Numbered from the stretch's first letter, positions 23,253 through 31,719 are shown. The stretch is 64,000 bases of DNA from Sphingomonas sp. MA1305 (GCF_016107325.1 NZ_RCVT01000005.1:154704-218703); one strand, 5' to 3'. The notes: generated by a model not told the origin, from the letters alone. Numbers and translations are program-made.

Positions 23253-23300
23253 GCATCGCTCCCCCTGGCGATGCGGCACGCCATACCCCCTGGCGTGCCG
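23253..23300 (+). other. Tandem hairpins with C-rich loops after czcA
   Basis: Two adjacent hairpins occur in the 219-nt gap after czcA. The first is GCATCGC/GCGATGC (23253-23259, 23268-23274) with loop TCCCCCTG; the second is a perfect 10-bp stem CGGCACGCCA/TGGCGTGCCG (23274-23283, 23291-23300) with loop TACCCCC. Both loops display a CCCCC run. There is no T tract, so this is not a classic terminator; mRNA stability or attenuation between czcA and the next gene is possible. The remainder of the gap holds nothing else I can support. Confidence 0.45.
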
Positions 23301-23418
23301 ACGGCGGGCCGGTCGAGCTTCGGCTCGGCCGAATCCGCCGAGCCGACAATCGATCCGAAACGCTGCAGCCGGCCGCCGCAACCGCGCCGGCGCTCGGTTC
23401 CGATGGAGGAGAGACACT

Positions 23419-23634
23419 ATGGCACTCGTCAAATCGGTGATGGCCGGCACGGGAGCATCGCTGCTGGTCGCCAACGCCTTCCATGCCGAAGGGAGCGGCG
23501 ACGGCGGTCCGCTGATGATCTCGGACTTTCAGGTCTTCGACCATCGGGTTTCCTGGTCGTGGCTCGTCTTCGCCGTCGTGACCGTCCTGGTCTGGCTGCT
23601 CGGCAAGGCGGTCAACCATTCGAGCATTCGATAA
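23419..23634 (+). CDS. Small membrane protein in the metal cluster
   Basis: 71 aa. It has an N-terminal hydrophobic stretch (MAGTGASLLVANAFHA) that may be a signal, and a clear C-terminal membrane helix WSWLVFAVVTVLVWLLG (about 46-62). The GGAGGAGAG ribosome site before the ATG is strong. It is followed 16 nt later by the DUF190 gene. The function is unknown; its position suggests an accessory part of the metal-efflux operon. Confidence 0.65.
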   Translation: MALVKSVMAGTGASLLVANAFHAEGSGDGGPLMISDFQVFDHRVSWSWLVFAVVTVLVWLLGKAVNHSSIR

Positions 23635-23650
23635 CGAGAGGAGAACGGCG

Positions 23651-23986
23651 ATGACGGCCGGGCACGCGCTGCTGCGCATCTACACCGACGAGACCGCTTA
23701 TTGCGGCGATCGCAAGGTCTTCGAGATCGTCGCCGAGCGCGCGCGCGACGCGCGGCTCGCCGGGGCGACGGTCATCGAGGCGATGATCGGCTTCGGCCGG
23801 TCGGCGCACATGCATCGCCGCCATATCCTCGAGAACGATCGCTCGGTCGTCATCGAGCTGGTCGACCAGGAGGAACGCCTCCGCGCCTTCATGACGGACC
23901 AGCGCGACCTCGCCGGCATCGGGCTGATGACGCTCGAACGGGTCGAAGTGATCGAAACGGGTGCGGCCCAGCCCGAGCACGCCTGA
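23651..23986 (+). CDS. DUF190 (PII-like) protein, copy 1
   Basis: 111 aa. The sequence LLRIYTDETAYCGDRKVFEIV, then ARLAGATVIEAMIGFGRSAHMHRR, and RSVVIELVDQEERLRAF follows the DUF190 pattern, a small alpha/beta fold related to PII signalling proteins and often next to CrcB or metal-transport genes. It is a paralogue of the 117-aa protein at 33369-33722. It is probably a cytosolic regulator of one of the neighbouring transporters; the ligand is unknown. Confidence 0.85.
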   Translation: MTAGHALLRIYTDETAYCGDRKVFEIVAERARDARLAGATVIEAMIGFGRSAHMHRRHILENDRSVVIELVDQEERLRAFMTDQRDLAGIGLMTLERVEVIETGAAQPEHA

Positions 23987-24038
23987 CCCCCGCACGAACC
24001 CGCTGCCGGCCACGCGCCGGCACCAGAAAGGACCGACC

Positions 24039-24389
24039 ATGACCGATACCGCCACGCCCGCACCGCGCCCGCAGGGGATGTTGTGCCCCCCCTGCAAGGT
24101 GGATCTGCTGCTCACCGAGCGGCAGGGCATCGAGATCGACTACTGCCCGACATGCCGCGGCGTGTGGCTTGACCGGGGCGAGCTGGACAAGATGATCGAG
24201 CGCAACGCCGACTATCAGGCGGCGGCGCCCCGCGCGGACGCGCCGCGCTATCCGTCGCTGCGCGACGCCGCGCCCGCGGGGCCGTGGGGCCAGCACGACG
24301 AGCATCGCGGCTTCGGCCGGCACGGTGGCGACCGGCACGGCGGCGGTCATCGTCGCCGGGGCTTTCTCGGCGGTCTGTTCGACGACTGA
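24039..24389 (+). CDS. Zinc-ribbon (zf-TFIIB-like) protein
   Basis: 116 aa. CPPCKVDLLLTERQGIEIDYCPTCRGVWLDRGELDKMIE (written here in two parts: CPPCKVDLLL and then DYCPTCRGVWLDRGEL) is a four-cysteine zinc ribbon of the TFIIB-like bacterial type. The tail is His/Gly-rich (GRHGGDRHGGGHRRRGFLGGLFDD), a frequent feature of these proteins. The start at 24039 has AAAGGA upstream. It likely binds zinc. The function is unknown, but the position between DUF190 and the PLD gene places it in the metal operon. Confidence 0.82.
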   Translation: MTDTATPAPRPQGMLCPPCKVDLLLTERQGIEIDYCPTCRGVWLDRGELDKMIERNADYQAAAPRADAPRYPSLRDAAPAGPWGQHDEHRGFGRHGGDRHGGGHRRRGFLGGLFDD

Positions 24390-24401
24390 GGGGCCCGCGA
24401 A

Positions 24402-25937
24402 ATGACGCTCCCGACCGCAGCGCCGCGTTCCGCCGCCAACGACGATGGGCGGCGGCCGAGCATCTTTCGCGAGACGCCCGGCGCGTTCTGGCGCGTCGAG
24501 CAGGCGACGCGCGCGGCGATGATCGTCGATGCGGAGGACTATTTCACCCACCTGCGCGCGGCGATGCTGAAGGCGCGGCGCCGCATCGTGCTGGTCGGCT
24601 GGGACTTCGACGCCCGGATCGCGTTCGCCGGTGGGGGAGGGGACGGCGGGCCGGAGGCGATCGGGGAATTCATCACCTGGCTCGTGCGGCGGCGACCCGA
24701 GCTGCAGGTCCATATCCTGCGCTGGGATACCGGTACGCTGAAGGCGCTGTTCCACGCCGGCACCCTGCTCACCGTCCTGCGGTGGATCCGCGACCCGCAG
24801 ATCCACCTGAAGCTCGACAGCCACCATCCCGTCGCCGGATCGCACCACCAGAAGGTGGTGGTGATCGACGACGACGTCGCCTTCTGCGGCGGGATCGACA
24901 TGACCCGTCGGCGCTGGGACTCTCGCGCTCACGCCGACCACGAGCCGCGCCGTCGCAATCCGGACGGCTCGCCTTACGGCCCCTGGCACGATGCGGCGAT
25001 GGCGCTCGAGGGTCCCGCCGCCCGCGCACTCGGTGACATGAGCCGGGAGCGCTGGCGCGCCGCGGGAGGCAGGAAGCTCGAGCCGGTCGAGACCGGCGGC
25101 GACTGCTGGCCCGATGACCTGGCGCCCGACTTCCAGGACGTCGAGGTCGGCATTTCGCGAACGCTGCCGGCGATGCGCGATTGCGGTGCCGTCCACGAGA
25201 TCGAGGAGCTGTACGTCGCCCTGATCGCGCGGGCGCGGCGGTGGATCTACGCCGAGAGCCAGTATTTCGCGTCACGGCGCATCGCCGAGGCGATCGCCCG
25301 CCGCCTCCACGAGGCGGACGGGCCCGAGGTGGTCATCGTCAACCCGATCACGGCGGACGGCTGGCTCGAGCCGATCGCGATGGATTCGGCGCGGGCACGG
25401 CTCGTCGCGGCGCTGCGCGAGTGCGACCTTCACAATCGTTTCCGCATCTACCATCCGGTGACGGCAGCGGGCCGACCGATCTACGTCCATGCCAAGGTCA
25501 TGGTGATTGACGACGAAATCCTTCGGGTGAGCTCGTCCAACTTCAACAATCGCTCGCTCCGGCTCGACACCGAATGCGACGTCACGCTCGATCCAGCGGG
25601 CGACGATCCTGCGGGTGCGTCGTCGATCCGACGGATCCGCAACGCGCTGCTCGCGGAGCATCTGGGAAGCGATCCTGCCACCGTCGAGGCGATCCTCTCG
25701 ACGACGGGCTCACTGATCGTGACCATCGCCGGTCTGTCCAGCCGCGGACGTGGATTGCAGCCTTTCGAGCATGGCGAGCTGCCGGCGGTACAGCGCTGGC
25801 TCGCCGACACGAAGCTCCTCGATCCCGAGGGGCCGGCCGAGATGTTCGAGCCGCTCGCGCGCCGGACACCGCTGCTGAAACGGCTGCTGCACCGCCACGA
25901 TGGCGCGGGACCGCCCGGCGGGAGGGCGCGGTCATGA
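24402..25937 (+). CDS. Phospholipase D-family protein (cardiolipin synthase-like)
   Basis: 511 aa with two HKD motifs: HHQKVVVIDDD (His at 149, Lys at 151) and HAKVMVIDDE (His at 363, Lys at 365), each followed by the expected GGID or SSNFNNRS. No N-terminal membrane helices are seen, unlike canonical ClsA, so it resembles ClsB/C-type enzymes or soluble PLDs. It could remodel anionic phospholipids under metal stress. The stop overlaps the next start (ATGA). Confidence 0.88.
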   Translation: MTLPTAAPRSAANDDGRRPSIFRETPGAFWRVEQATRAAMIVDAEDYFTHLRAAMLKARRRIVLVGWDFDARIAFAGGGGDGGPEAIGEFITWLVRRRPELQVHILRWDTGTLKALFHAGTLLTVLRWIRDPQIHLKLDSHHPVAGSHHQKVVVIDDDVAFCGGIDMTRRRWDSRAHADHEPRRRNPDGSPYGPWHDAAMALEGPAARALGDMSRERWRAAGGRKLEPVETGGDCWPDDLAPDFQDVEVGISRTLPAMRDCGAVHEIEELYVALIARARRWIYAESQYFASRRIAEAIARRLHEADGPEVVIVNPITADGWLEPIAMDSARARLVAALRECDLHNRFRIYHPVTAAGRPIYVHAKVMVIDDEILRVSSSNFNNRSLRLDTECDVTLDPAGDDPAGASSIRRIRNALLAEHLGSDPATVEAILSTTGSLIVTIAGLSSRGRGLQPFEHGELPAVQRWLADTKLLDPEGPAEMFEPLARRTPLLKRLLHRHDGAGPPGGRARS

Positions 25938-26332
25938 GCACCGGGCCGTTCCGCGGCGCCGCAGAGCATCCCATCGGGCACCGTCGACCGGATGCGTCGG
26001 CACACCGCGCCCGCGGCGACGAGGCCGACCGCCTCGGCCGGGCCACCGTCACCCCGTTTCGAGACAGCAACTTCCAGGGATCGCAGTCGATGAAAGACGA
26101 GCCGGCGAACGACGACAGCTTCGGCGAGACTGATGCCGCTTATTGGCGGCGCCGCGCCGCGCAGGAACGGGAGACCGCCGAACATGCGGAGACCCTCGCG
26201 GCCGCCAACGCACATCGCGCGATCGCGCAGCAATACGCGGCGCGGGCCGACGAACTCCGCTCGGAGACGACGGAGCCGGCCGGTCGGCGGCCGTCCGCGG
26301 CACCCGACCCAACCTCTGAGGCAGACGGGTAA
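25934..26332 (+). CDS. Hypothetical protein between the PLD and CDF genes
   Basis: 132 aa from the ATG at 25934, which overlaps the PLD stop (ATGA) and follows GGGAGGG; an internal ATG at 26090 would give 80 aa and is also plausible. The C-terminal part (AYWRRRAAQERETAEHAETLAAANAHRAIAQQYAARADEL, quoted here as WRRRAAQERETAEHAE and AIAQQYAARADEL) is a charged helix that may form a coiled coil. No family is recognised. Its stop overlaps the CDF start. Confidence 0.5.
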   Translation: MSTGPFRGAAEHPIGHRRPDASAHRARGDEADRLGRATVTPFRDSNFQGSQSMKDEPANDDSFGETDAAYWRRRAAQERETAEHAETLAAANAHRAIAQQYAARADELRSETTEPAGRRPSAAPDPTSEADG

Positions 26333-27297
26333 TGGCAGAGCACGCGCACGGTCACGACCACCACCGGGAAGACGGGCATGGGCATGGTCACGACCACGCT
26401 GGACATGGCCACAGCCATGCCCCGGCGACCTTCGGCAAGGCCTTCGCGATCGGCACCGCCCTCAACGTCACCTTCGTGGTGGTCGAGGCGATCTACGGCG
26501 TCGCGGCGGGGTCGATGGCGCTCCTCGCCGACGCCGGACACAATCTCAGCGACGTGCTCGGGCTGCTCATCGCCTGGGGGGCGGCCACGCTCGGGCGGCG
26601 TCGCCCGCAGGGCCGCTACACCTACGGCTTCCGCAGCTCCTCGATCCTGGCCGCCTTCCTCAACGCGCTCCTGCTGCTGATCGCGATAACCGCGATCGCG
26701 GTCGAGGCGATCGGCCGGTTCGCCGACCCCGAGCCCGTCGCCGGCGGGACGGTGATGATCGTCGCGGCGATCGGCATCGTCGTCAACGGCATCACCGCGA
26801 TGCTGTTCGCGAGCGGCCGGAAGGGCGATCTCAACATCCGTGGCGCCTTCCTGCACATGGCGGCGGACGCCGCGGTGTCAGCCGGCGTGGTGGTGGCGGG
26901 CTTCGTCATCCTGAAGACGGGGCTGACCTGGATCGATCCCGTGGTCAGCCTCCTGATCGTGGCGGTGGTCGCGATCGGGACCTGGGGGCTGCTGCGCGAT
27001 TCGGTGAACATGAGCCTGCAGGCGGCGCCGCCGGGCATCGATCCCGACGAAATCGCCGCCTTCCTCCGCGCTCGCGACGGCGTCGCCCGCATCCACGACC
27101 TGCACGTCTGGCCGATGAGCACGACCGAGACCGCGCTGACCGTCCACCTCCTCGTGCCGGACGGGTATCCCGGGGACGCCTTCACCGCCGCGGTCGCCGC
27201 CGACCTCGCGGAGCGGTTCGGGATCGACCACGCCACGATCCAGGTCGAGACCGACGCCGGCACGCCGTGCACGCTCGAATCCGATCAGGTCGTATGA
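26332..27297 (+). CDS. Cation diffusion facilitator (CzcD/ZitB type), copy 1
   Basis: 321 aa. It has a His-rich N terminus (HAHGHDHHREDGHGHGHDHAG), six membrane helices, the metal-site motif DAGHNLSD in helix 2 and HMAADA in helix 5, and a C-terminal cytoplasmic domain with HDLHVWPMS. These are standard features of Zn(Cd, Co) proton antiporters of the CDF family. The ATG overlaps the previous stop. The product exports cytoplasmic zinc-like metals into the periplasm, where the Czc complex could take them onward (inferred). Confidence 0.92.
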   Translation: MAEHAHGHDHHREDGHGHGHDHAGHGHSHAPATFGKAFAIGTALNVTFVVVEAIYGVAAGSMALLADAGHNLSDVLGLLIAWGAATLGRRRPQGRYTYGFRSSSILAAFLNALLLLIAITAIAVEAIGRFADPEPVAGGTVMIVAAIGIVVNGITAMLFASGRKGDLNIRGAFLHMAADAAVSAGVVVAGFVILKTGLTWIDPVVSLLIVAVVAIGTWGLLRDSVNMSLQAAPPGIDPDEIAAFLRARDGVARIHDLHVWPMSTTETALTVHLLVPDGYPGDAFTAAVAADLAERFGIDHATIQVETDAGTPCTLESDQVV

Positions 27298-27309
27298 GGA
27301 GGATCGGCT

Positions 27310-27543
27310 GTGGAGCGGCCCCCATCGTCGCGGCGCAGATGGCGCGAGGAGGACGACGCGGACCTGCGCGCGCGGATTGGCCGGCGCCAGAAGATCGCCG
27401 ACATCGCGCGGGAGATCGGGCGGACGGTCGATGCCGTCCGCGGGCGAGCGGCCCAACTCGGTCTCCAGCTGCCGTCGTCGCTGCGGCCATGGCGCCCCGG
27501 CGTGCCGCGCGGGCGCCGCACGCCCGGCGAGCCGGGTCCATGA
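27310..27543 (+). CDS. Small Myb/SANT-like DNA-binding protein
   Basis: 77 aa from a GTG with a strong GAGGAGGA site. WREEDDADLRARIGRRQKIADIAREIGRT followed by VDAVRGRAAQLGL is a single tri-helical SANT/Myb-like or GcrA-like helix-turn-helix. The tail is proline- and arginine-rich. It may be a small transcription factor inside the metal operon. No target can be named. Confidence 0.6.
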   Translation: MERPPSSRRRWREEDDADLRARIGRRQKIADIAREIGRTVDAVRGRAAQLGLQLPSSLRPWRPGVPRGRRTPGEPGP

Positions 27544-27559
27544 TCGCGCGGGGTCGGTG

Positions 27560-28048
27560 ATGCCCGAATTCGTCAACACCGTGGTGCTGCAGGGCGCGCC
27601 GGTCCGGGTGTGGACCGCGTTGACCGACCGGGCGCAGCGCGACGCCTGGGGTCCGCTCGTCGACCTCGACGACACCGCGCGCGCGGGGCCGGCGCACTGC
27701 GGCTGGGCGGTCAAGGGATTGGCCCGGCCGGTAAGGATGGCGGCGACGATCGACCGGTTCGAGAAGCCGGAGATCTTCGCCTGGTCGTGCGGTCTTCCCG
27801 GCGTCTACGTATTCACCGAGCTGTTCGAGCTCAGCGGCGACGACGGCGGCACCTCGATGATGCATTCGATTTCCGCGCGCGGGCTGCTGGGCCGCCTGCT
27901 CGGGCCGATGATCCTCAAGCGGATGCACAAGCTGATGCTGGAGAGCGACGAACGCCTCGAGAAATACCTGCGCTGGCGGATCGTGCGCGCCCCCGCGCGG
28001 GCCCAGCGCGCCGCCCGTCCGACGCGCCGTAAGGGAAAGACGCGATGA
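27560..28048 (+). CDS. SRPBCC-family (Bet v 1-like) protein, copy 1
   Basis: 162 aa. The start VNTVVLQGAPVRVWTALTDRAQRDAWGPLV and the later EIFAWSCGLPGVYVFTELFEL match the SRPBCC lipid/hydrophobic-ligand-binding fold (polyketide cyclase-like). The last 25 residues are very basic. It is coupled by a 4-nt overlap to the MliC-like gene at 28045. A similar SRPBCC/MliC-like pair lies at 31720-32570. The ligand is unknown. Confidence 0.8.
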   Translation: MPEFVNTVVLQGAPVRVWTALTDRAQRDAWGPLVDLDDTARAGPAHCGWAVKGLARPVRMAATIDRFEKPEIFAWSCGLPGVYVFTELFELSGDDGGTSMMHSISARGLLGRLLGPMILKRMHKLMLESDERLEKYLRWRIVRAPARAQRAARPTRRKGKTR

Positions 28049-28422
28049 AGCGATCGACCATCGGTCTTGTCGTAGGTCTGGTGCCGGTCGCGGCACTATC
28101 GGCCTGCTCGGAAAAGACGCCCGCCCCGCCGCCGACCGACCAGGAGATTCACAGCGCCGACAGCGGCGTTCCCTCCGGCCGGCTCGGGCGTCACGTCTAC
28201 CGCTGCGACGACGGGTCCACGCTGCTCGTCGATTTCGCGGACAAGGGCCTCCAGCTCGATCTCCGCGTCGGCGAGGGCGGCAGGCCAAAGCGCTTCACCG
28301 CGCCTCTCCAGGGTCTGCAATATGTGGGCGACGCGGGCGGCGTCGTCCTGCGCGGGACGCAGCTCGAGACCGACGGTCCCGAGCTCGGCAAGCGGATCTG
28401 CCGGCGACAGGGGCGCGGGTGA
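28045..28422 (+). CDS. MliC-like lipoprotein, copy 1
   Basis: 125 aa. The signal peptide ends in a lipobox (AALSAC, with Cys at 20). The mature part HVYRCDDGSTLLVDFADKGLQL followed by APLQGLQYVGDAGGVVLRG matches the MliC/PliC C-type lysozyme inhibitor beta-barrel (Y-x-C-x-D/E-G ... Y-x-x). It ends in a conserved C-x-x-x-Gly region. It is probably an outer-membrane lipoprotein. MliC-type proteins inhibit lysozyme, but the role within this metal island is not known. Confidence 0.72.
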   Translation: MKRSTIGLVVGLVPVAALSACSEKTPAPPPTDQEIHSADSGVPSGRLGRHVYRCDDGSTLLVDFADKGLQLDLRVGEGGRPKRFTAPLQGLQYVGDAGGVVLRGTQLETDGPELGKRICRRQGRG

Positions 28423-28444
28423 TGGCCGGACGGATCACCCGCCG

Positions 28445-29335
28445 ATGATCGTCGGCGCATCGCCGCGGCTGCGGCAGATCATCATCGAGGTGTGGAAGCC
28501 GCTGGCGGTGCTGTTCGTCTGGGACGTCGCCGTCACCGCCTTCCATCTGCTTACGACGTTCCGCGAACCGCCGCTGCCGATGACGCTGTTCGGCACCGCG
28601 CTCGCCCTGTTCCTCGGCTTCAGGACGAACGCCGCCTATGCGCGGTGGTGGGAGGCGCGGACGCTTTGGGGTGCGATGATCAACGCCTCGCGCTCGCTCG
28701 CGCGGCTGGCGCTGAGCCTGACCCGAAGCGGCACCGCCGAGGCTCTCGCATTTCGCGAGGCGGTCGTGCTGCGTCAGATCGCCTTCGTCCAGGCGATGCG
28801 CTGCCAGCTGCGCGGCGAGGATCCGGTAGGTGAGATCGGGCGGCTCGCCGGCGACGAACTTGCAGCGCGGGCCGCCACACGCCGCGGGCCGGCGAATGCG
28901 ATGCTCGAAAGCATTTCCGCGGCCGCCGCGGATGAACTCGAGGCGGGCCGGATCAATCCGATCCAGCAGTCGATCGTCGAGCAGACGCTCACCGACATCG
29001 CCAACGCGCAGGGCGGCATGGAGCGGATCAAGAACACGCCGCTGCCCAACGGCTTCCGGTTCTTCCCGAACTTCTTCACGCGCGTCTTCTGCGTGCTGGT
29101 GCCGATCGCGCTGGTCGAGAATCTCGGCATCGCCACGCCCGTCGGCTCGACCCTGATCGGCCTGGTCTTCCTGGCGGTGCTCAGCATCGGCGAGGATCTC
29201 ACCGATCCGTTCGCCAACTCGGTGCACGACGTGCCGCTGACCGCCATGTGCCGGACGATCGAGATCGACCTGCTGCAGTCGCTCGGGCGCGACGCCCCAC
29301 CGCCGCTCAAGCCCGTCGAGGGGGTGTTGTGGTAG
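28445..29335 (+). CDS. Bestrophin-family (UPF0187) channel protein
   Basis: 296 aa. FLGFRTNAAYARWWEARTLWGAMINASRSL (quoted here as GFRTNAAYARWWEART) is the bestrophin signature. Four membrane helices are present, with LPNGFRFFPNFFTRVFCVLVPIAL (quoted as PNGFRFFPNFFTRVF) typical of bacterial homologues, and DPFANSVHDVPLTAMCR near the C terminus. Bacterial bestrophins form pentameric channels with anion or cation selectivity. The start at 28445 is the first Met that leaves the conserved N-terminal helix intact; its ribosome site is weak. Confidence 0.88.
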   Translation: MIVGASPRLRQIIIEVWKPLAVLFVWDVAVTAFHLLTTFREPPLPMTLFGTALALFLGFRTNAAYARWWEARTLWGAMINASRSLARLALSLTRSGTAEALAFREAVVLRQIAFVQAMRCQLRGEDPVGEIGRLAGDELAARAATRRGPANAMLESISAAAADELEAGRINPIQQSIVEQTLTDIANAQGGMERIKNTPLPNGFRFFPNFFTRVFCVLVPIALVENLGIATPVGSTLIGLVFLAVLSIGEDLTDPFANSVHDVPLTAMCRTIEIDLLQSLGRDAPPPLKPVEGVLW

Positions 29336-29358
29336 GGTGGGGATCCGCTGCGAACGCG

Positions 29359-29688
29359 ATGGCGCGATTGCTGGTGCTGGCCGTCCCGGCGAGCCTGCTA
29401 ATCGCCGGCTGTCACCACAAGGTCGCGGAGCGGCATCCTGATCGTGCCGCACCGGTGGTCGAGCGGGTGTTCCGCTGCGACGATCGGACGCAGGCGACGC
29501 TGCGGGGCAGCGGCAGCCACCTGTTCCTCGTGCGGGCCGACGGTCCGAGCGGCGCCCTGACCGGCCCACGGCGATCCGGCGAGCGGCTCGACGCCAGCAT
29601 CGATGGCACCGCGGTCCATGTCGAGCCGATCGGTCGCTTCGGCTTGCAGGAGCATCTGACGATCGGAAACCTGTCATGCTGGCGCTGA
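29359..29688 (+). CDS. Small lipoprotein, possible divergent MliC-like
   Basis: 109 aa. The lipobox LLIAGC follows a hydrophobic signal (MARLLVLAVPASLLIAGC). The mature part begins VERVFRCDDRTQATLRG, reminiscent of the Y-x-CDDG of MliC but otherwise divergent. It overlaps the ZIP gene by 13 nt, which suggests coupled expression. The function is unknown. Confidence 0.6.
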   Translation: MARLLVLAVPASLLIAGCHHKVAERHPDRAAPVVERVFRCDDRTQATLRGSGSHLFLVRADGPSGALTGPRRSGERLDASIDGTAVHVEPIGRFGLQEHLTIGNLSCWR

Positions 29689-30362
29689 CCTACACCGTCA
29701 TACCCGTGTTCGCCGTCATCCTCGGCGCGGCGGCGGCAGCCATCCGCAAGCCCGGCGAGAGCTTCGTCGCCGCCATGCAGCATCTGGCCGCCGGCGTCGT
29801 CTTCGCCGCGGCGGCGGCCGAAATCCTGCCGCAGGTCATGCACCAGGCGAGCCCCACGGCGACGCTGCTCGGTGGGGCGTTGGGCGTGGCTGTCATGCTC
29901 GGCCTGAAGAGCCTCGAGGGGAGGGCGGCCGGGCCGCTCGCGCTGCTCGGCGCGATCGGCATCGACATATTCGTCGACGGGCTGGTGCTGGGCCTCGCCT
30001 TCGCCGCCGGTGCGAAGGCCGGCGTGCTCCTGACGATCGCGCTGACGCTGGAAGTGCTGTTCCTCGGCGTGACGCTCGCGACCGAGCTTGGCGAGACGAT
30101 GAAGAGCCGCTTGAAGGTGGTCGCCGCGGTAGCCGGGCTCGCGCTCCTGCTGCCCGTGGGGGCGCTGGCGGCATTGCCCGTCGCGACATTCTCGCCGGTG
30201 GTCGTGTCGGGATTCCTGAGCTTCGGGCTGATGGCGCTCCTCTATCTCGTCACCGAGGAGCTGCTCGTCGAGGCCCACGAGAAGCCGGACACGCCCCTCA
30301 TCAGCGCGATGTTCTTCGCCGGCTTCCTGGCGCTGCTGCTGATCGAGGAGCTGCTGGGGTGA
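29676..30362 (+). CDS. ZIP-family metal transporter, copy 1
   Basis: 228 aa with about eight membrane helices. The motif MQHLAAGVVFAAAAAEILPQV (helix 2; quoted as HLAAGVVFAAAAAEILP) and IDIFVDGLVLGLAFAAG (helix 4-5) carry the conserved small and acidic residues of ZIP transporters, in which His-x-x-x-Glu and Asp-x-x-x-Asp positions line the metal path. TEELLVEAH near the C terminus is shared with the copy at 32641-33369. It probably moves Zn or Fe-type divalent cations; the direction is not predictable. Confidence 0.8.
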   Translation: MLALTYTVIPVFAVILGAAAAAIRKPGESFVAAMQHLAAGVVFAAAAAEILPQVMHQASPTATLLGGALGVAVMLGLKSLEGRAAGPLALLGAIGIDIFVDGLVLGLAFAAGAKAGVLLTIALTLEVLFLGVTLATELGETMKSRLKVVAAVAGLALLLPVGALAALPVATFSPVVVSGFLSFGLMALLYLVTEELLVEAHEKPDTPLISAMFFAGFLALLLIEELLG

Positions 30363-30417
30363 CCCGGCACCGGGCGCCGCGCCCGCGCGCGACACACGAG
30401 AATTGGAGGAAAGACTG

Positions 30418-31341
30418 ATGGCAGAGAATCACGGACGTGCGGAAGGCGGGCACGCGCACGACCATACCGCCGGCGCGAACGCGAAGATGCTCGGCTGGGC
30501 GCTGGCGCTCACCGCCACCTACCTCGTCGCCGAGGTGATCGGCGGGTTCGTCTTCAACAGCCTCGCGCTGCTGTCCGACGCCGCCCACATGCTGACCGAT
30601 GTCGCGGCGCTCGTCATCGCGCTGCTGGCGATCAAGCTCGGCGCGAAGGCGGCGGACGACAAGCGGACGTTCGGCTACCGCCGCTTCGAGATCCTCGCCG
30701 CCGCTTTCAATGCGGTGCTGCTGTTCGGCATCGCGATCTACGTCTTCGTGGAGGCGATCAAGCGCTTCAACGAGCCGCAGGAAGTCCAGTCCTGGGGCAT
30801 GATGATCGTCGCCGCGATCGGGCTCGTCGTGAACCTCGTCTCGATGCGGCTGCTGACCGCCGGCAAGGACGCGAGCTTCAACGTCAAGGGCGCCTATCTC
30901 GAAGTATGGGCGGACATGATCGGCTCGGTCGGGGTCATCCTCGGCGCCCTCGCGATCCGCTTCACCGGCTTCACCTGGATCGATCCGATCGTTGCAGTCG
31001 CGATCGGCCTGTGGGTCCTGCCGCGCACCTGGATCCTGCTCCGCGATACTACCAACGTCCTCCTCGAAGGCGTGCCGAGCGGCCTCGATCTGGGCGAGGT
31101 CCGCCGTTCGATCGGGGCCGTGCCCGGAGTCGCGAATCTCCACGACCTGCACATCTGGTCGATGAGCAACGAGGAGGTGAGCTGCACGGTTCACGTGGTG
31201 CTGGCGGAGGGTGCCCCCGTCGATGACACGCGCGCGGCGGTGCAAATGCTGCTCCGGGACAAGTTCGACATCGAGCACAGCACCGTCCAGACCGAGCGCT
31301 CCGCCGCCGCGTGCGACGCCGGCGATCATCTCCACCGCTGA
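30418..31341 (+). CDS. Cation diffusion facilitator (CzcD type), copy 2
   Basis: 307 aa. It has a shorter His-rich N terminus (GHAHDHTAG), six membrane helices, DAAHMLTD in helix 2, a helix-5 WADMIGSV and a C-terminal domain with HDLHIWSMS. GGAGGAAAG before the ATG is a strong site. Together with 26332-27297 the operon has two full-length CDF exporters, which may differ in metal or affinity. Confidence 0.92.
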   Translation: MAENHGRAEGGHAHDHTAGANAKMLGWALALTATYLVAEVIGGFVFNSLALLSDAAHMLTDVAALVIALLAIKLGAKAADDKRTFGYRRFEILAAAFNAVLLFGIAIYVFVEAIKRFNEPQEVQSWGMMIVAAIGLVVNLVSMRLLTAGKDASFNVKGAYLEVWADMIGSVGVILGALAIRFTGFTWIDPIVAVAIGLWVLPRTWILLRDTTNVLLEGVPSGLDLGEVRRSIGAVPGVANLHDLHIWSMSNEEVSCTVHVVLAEGAPVDDTRAAVQMLLRDKFDIEHSTVQTERSAAACDAGDHLHR

Positions 31342-31361
31342 GCGGACCTGGCTCGGAGGCG

Positions 31362-31706
31362 ATGTCGGTCGTGCGCGCGGTCAGCATCTACCACCGGCTC
31401 GTTCCGGCGGGCGGCTGGCTCTTCTTCGCGCGCGCGATCTTGACCTCGGCTCGCGAAGCACGTCGCGCCGGCTTGATGACTCCGCGTCGAGCGCTCGCCT
31501 GGTGCCGTGCTGCGGGACGGGTCTATCGGATCGGCTTCGCGGTCTGGCGGACGAACGGGGGCAAGTGGCGCGGGTTGGGTGGCTCGGCGGCCGCGCCGGC
31601 GGCGGATGCGACGCGGGCGATCCGACGCCCGACCGCTTGGGGGCTCGTCATCGGTGGGGTCTGCACCCTGATCGTCTTGCGCTTTTTGCGAGCGGACCTG
31701 GTGTGA
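31362..31706 (+). CDS. Small membrane protein, unknown
   Basis: 114 aa, with GGAGG before the ATG. The centre is Arg/Trp-rich (RRALAWCRAAGRVYRIGFAVW) and the C terminus has one membrane helix (WGLVIGGVCTLIVLRFL). It is the last gene of the plus-strand metal run and is convergent with the minus-strand lipoprotein gene, whose stop lies 13 nt away. No family is recognised. Confidence 0.5.
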   Translation: MSVVRAVSIYHRLVPAGGWLFFARAILTSAREARRAGLMTPRRALAWCRAAGRVYRIGFAVWRTNGGKWRGLGGSAAAPAADATRAIRRPTAWGLVIGGVCTLIVLRFLRADLV

Positions 31707-31719
31707 GTTGCCCCGACCA

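Noticed and set aside
23253..23300. Rho-independent terminator for czcA
   Set aside because: The hairpins are not followed by a T run, so they were recorded only as structures of unknown role.
23196..23654. Open frame whose ATG overlaps the czcA stop (ATGA)
   Set aside because: Its second half overlaps the well-supported 23419-23634 gene in another frame, and its translation there is arginine-rich noise; the overlap codon alone is not enough.
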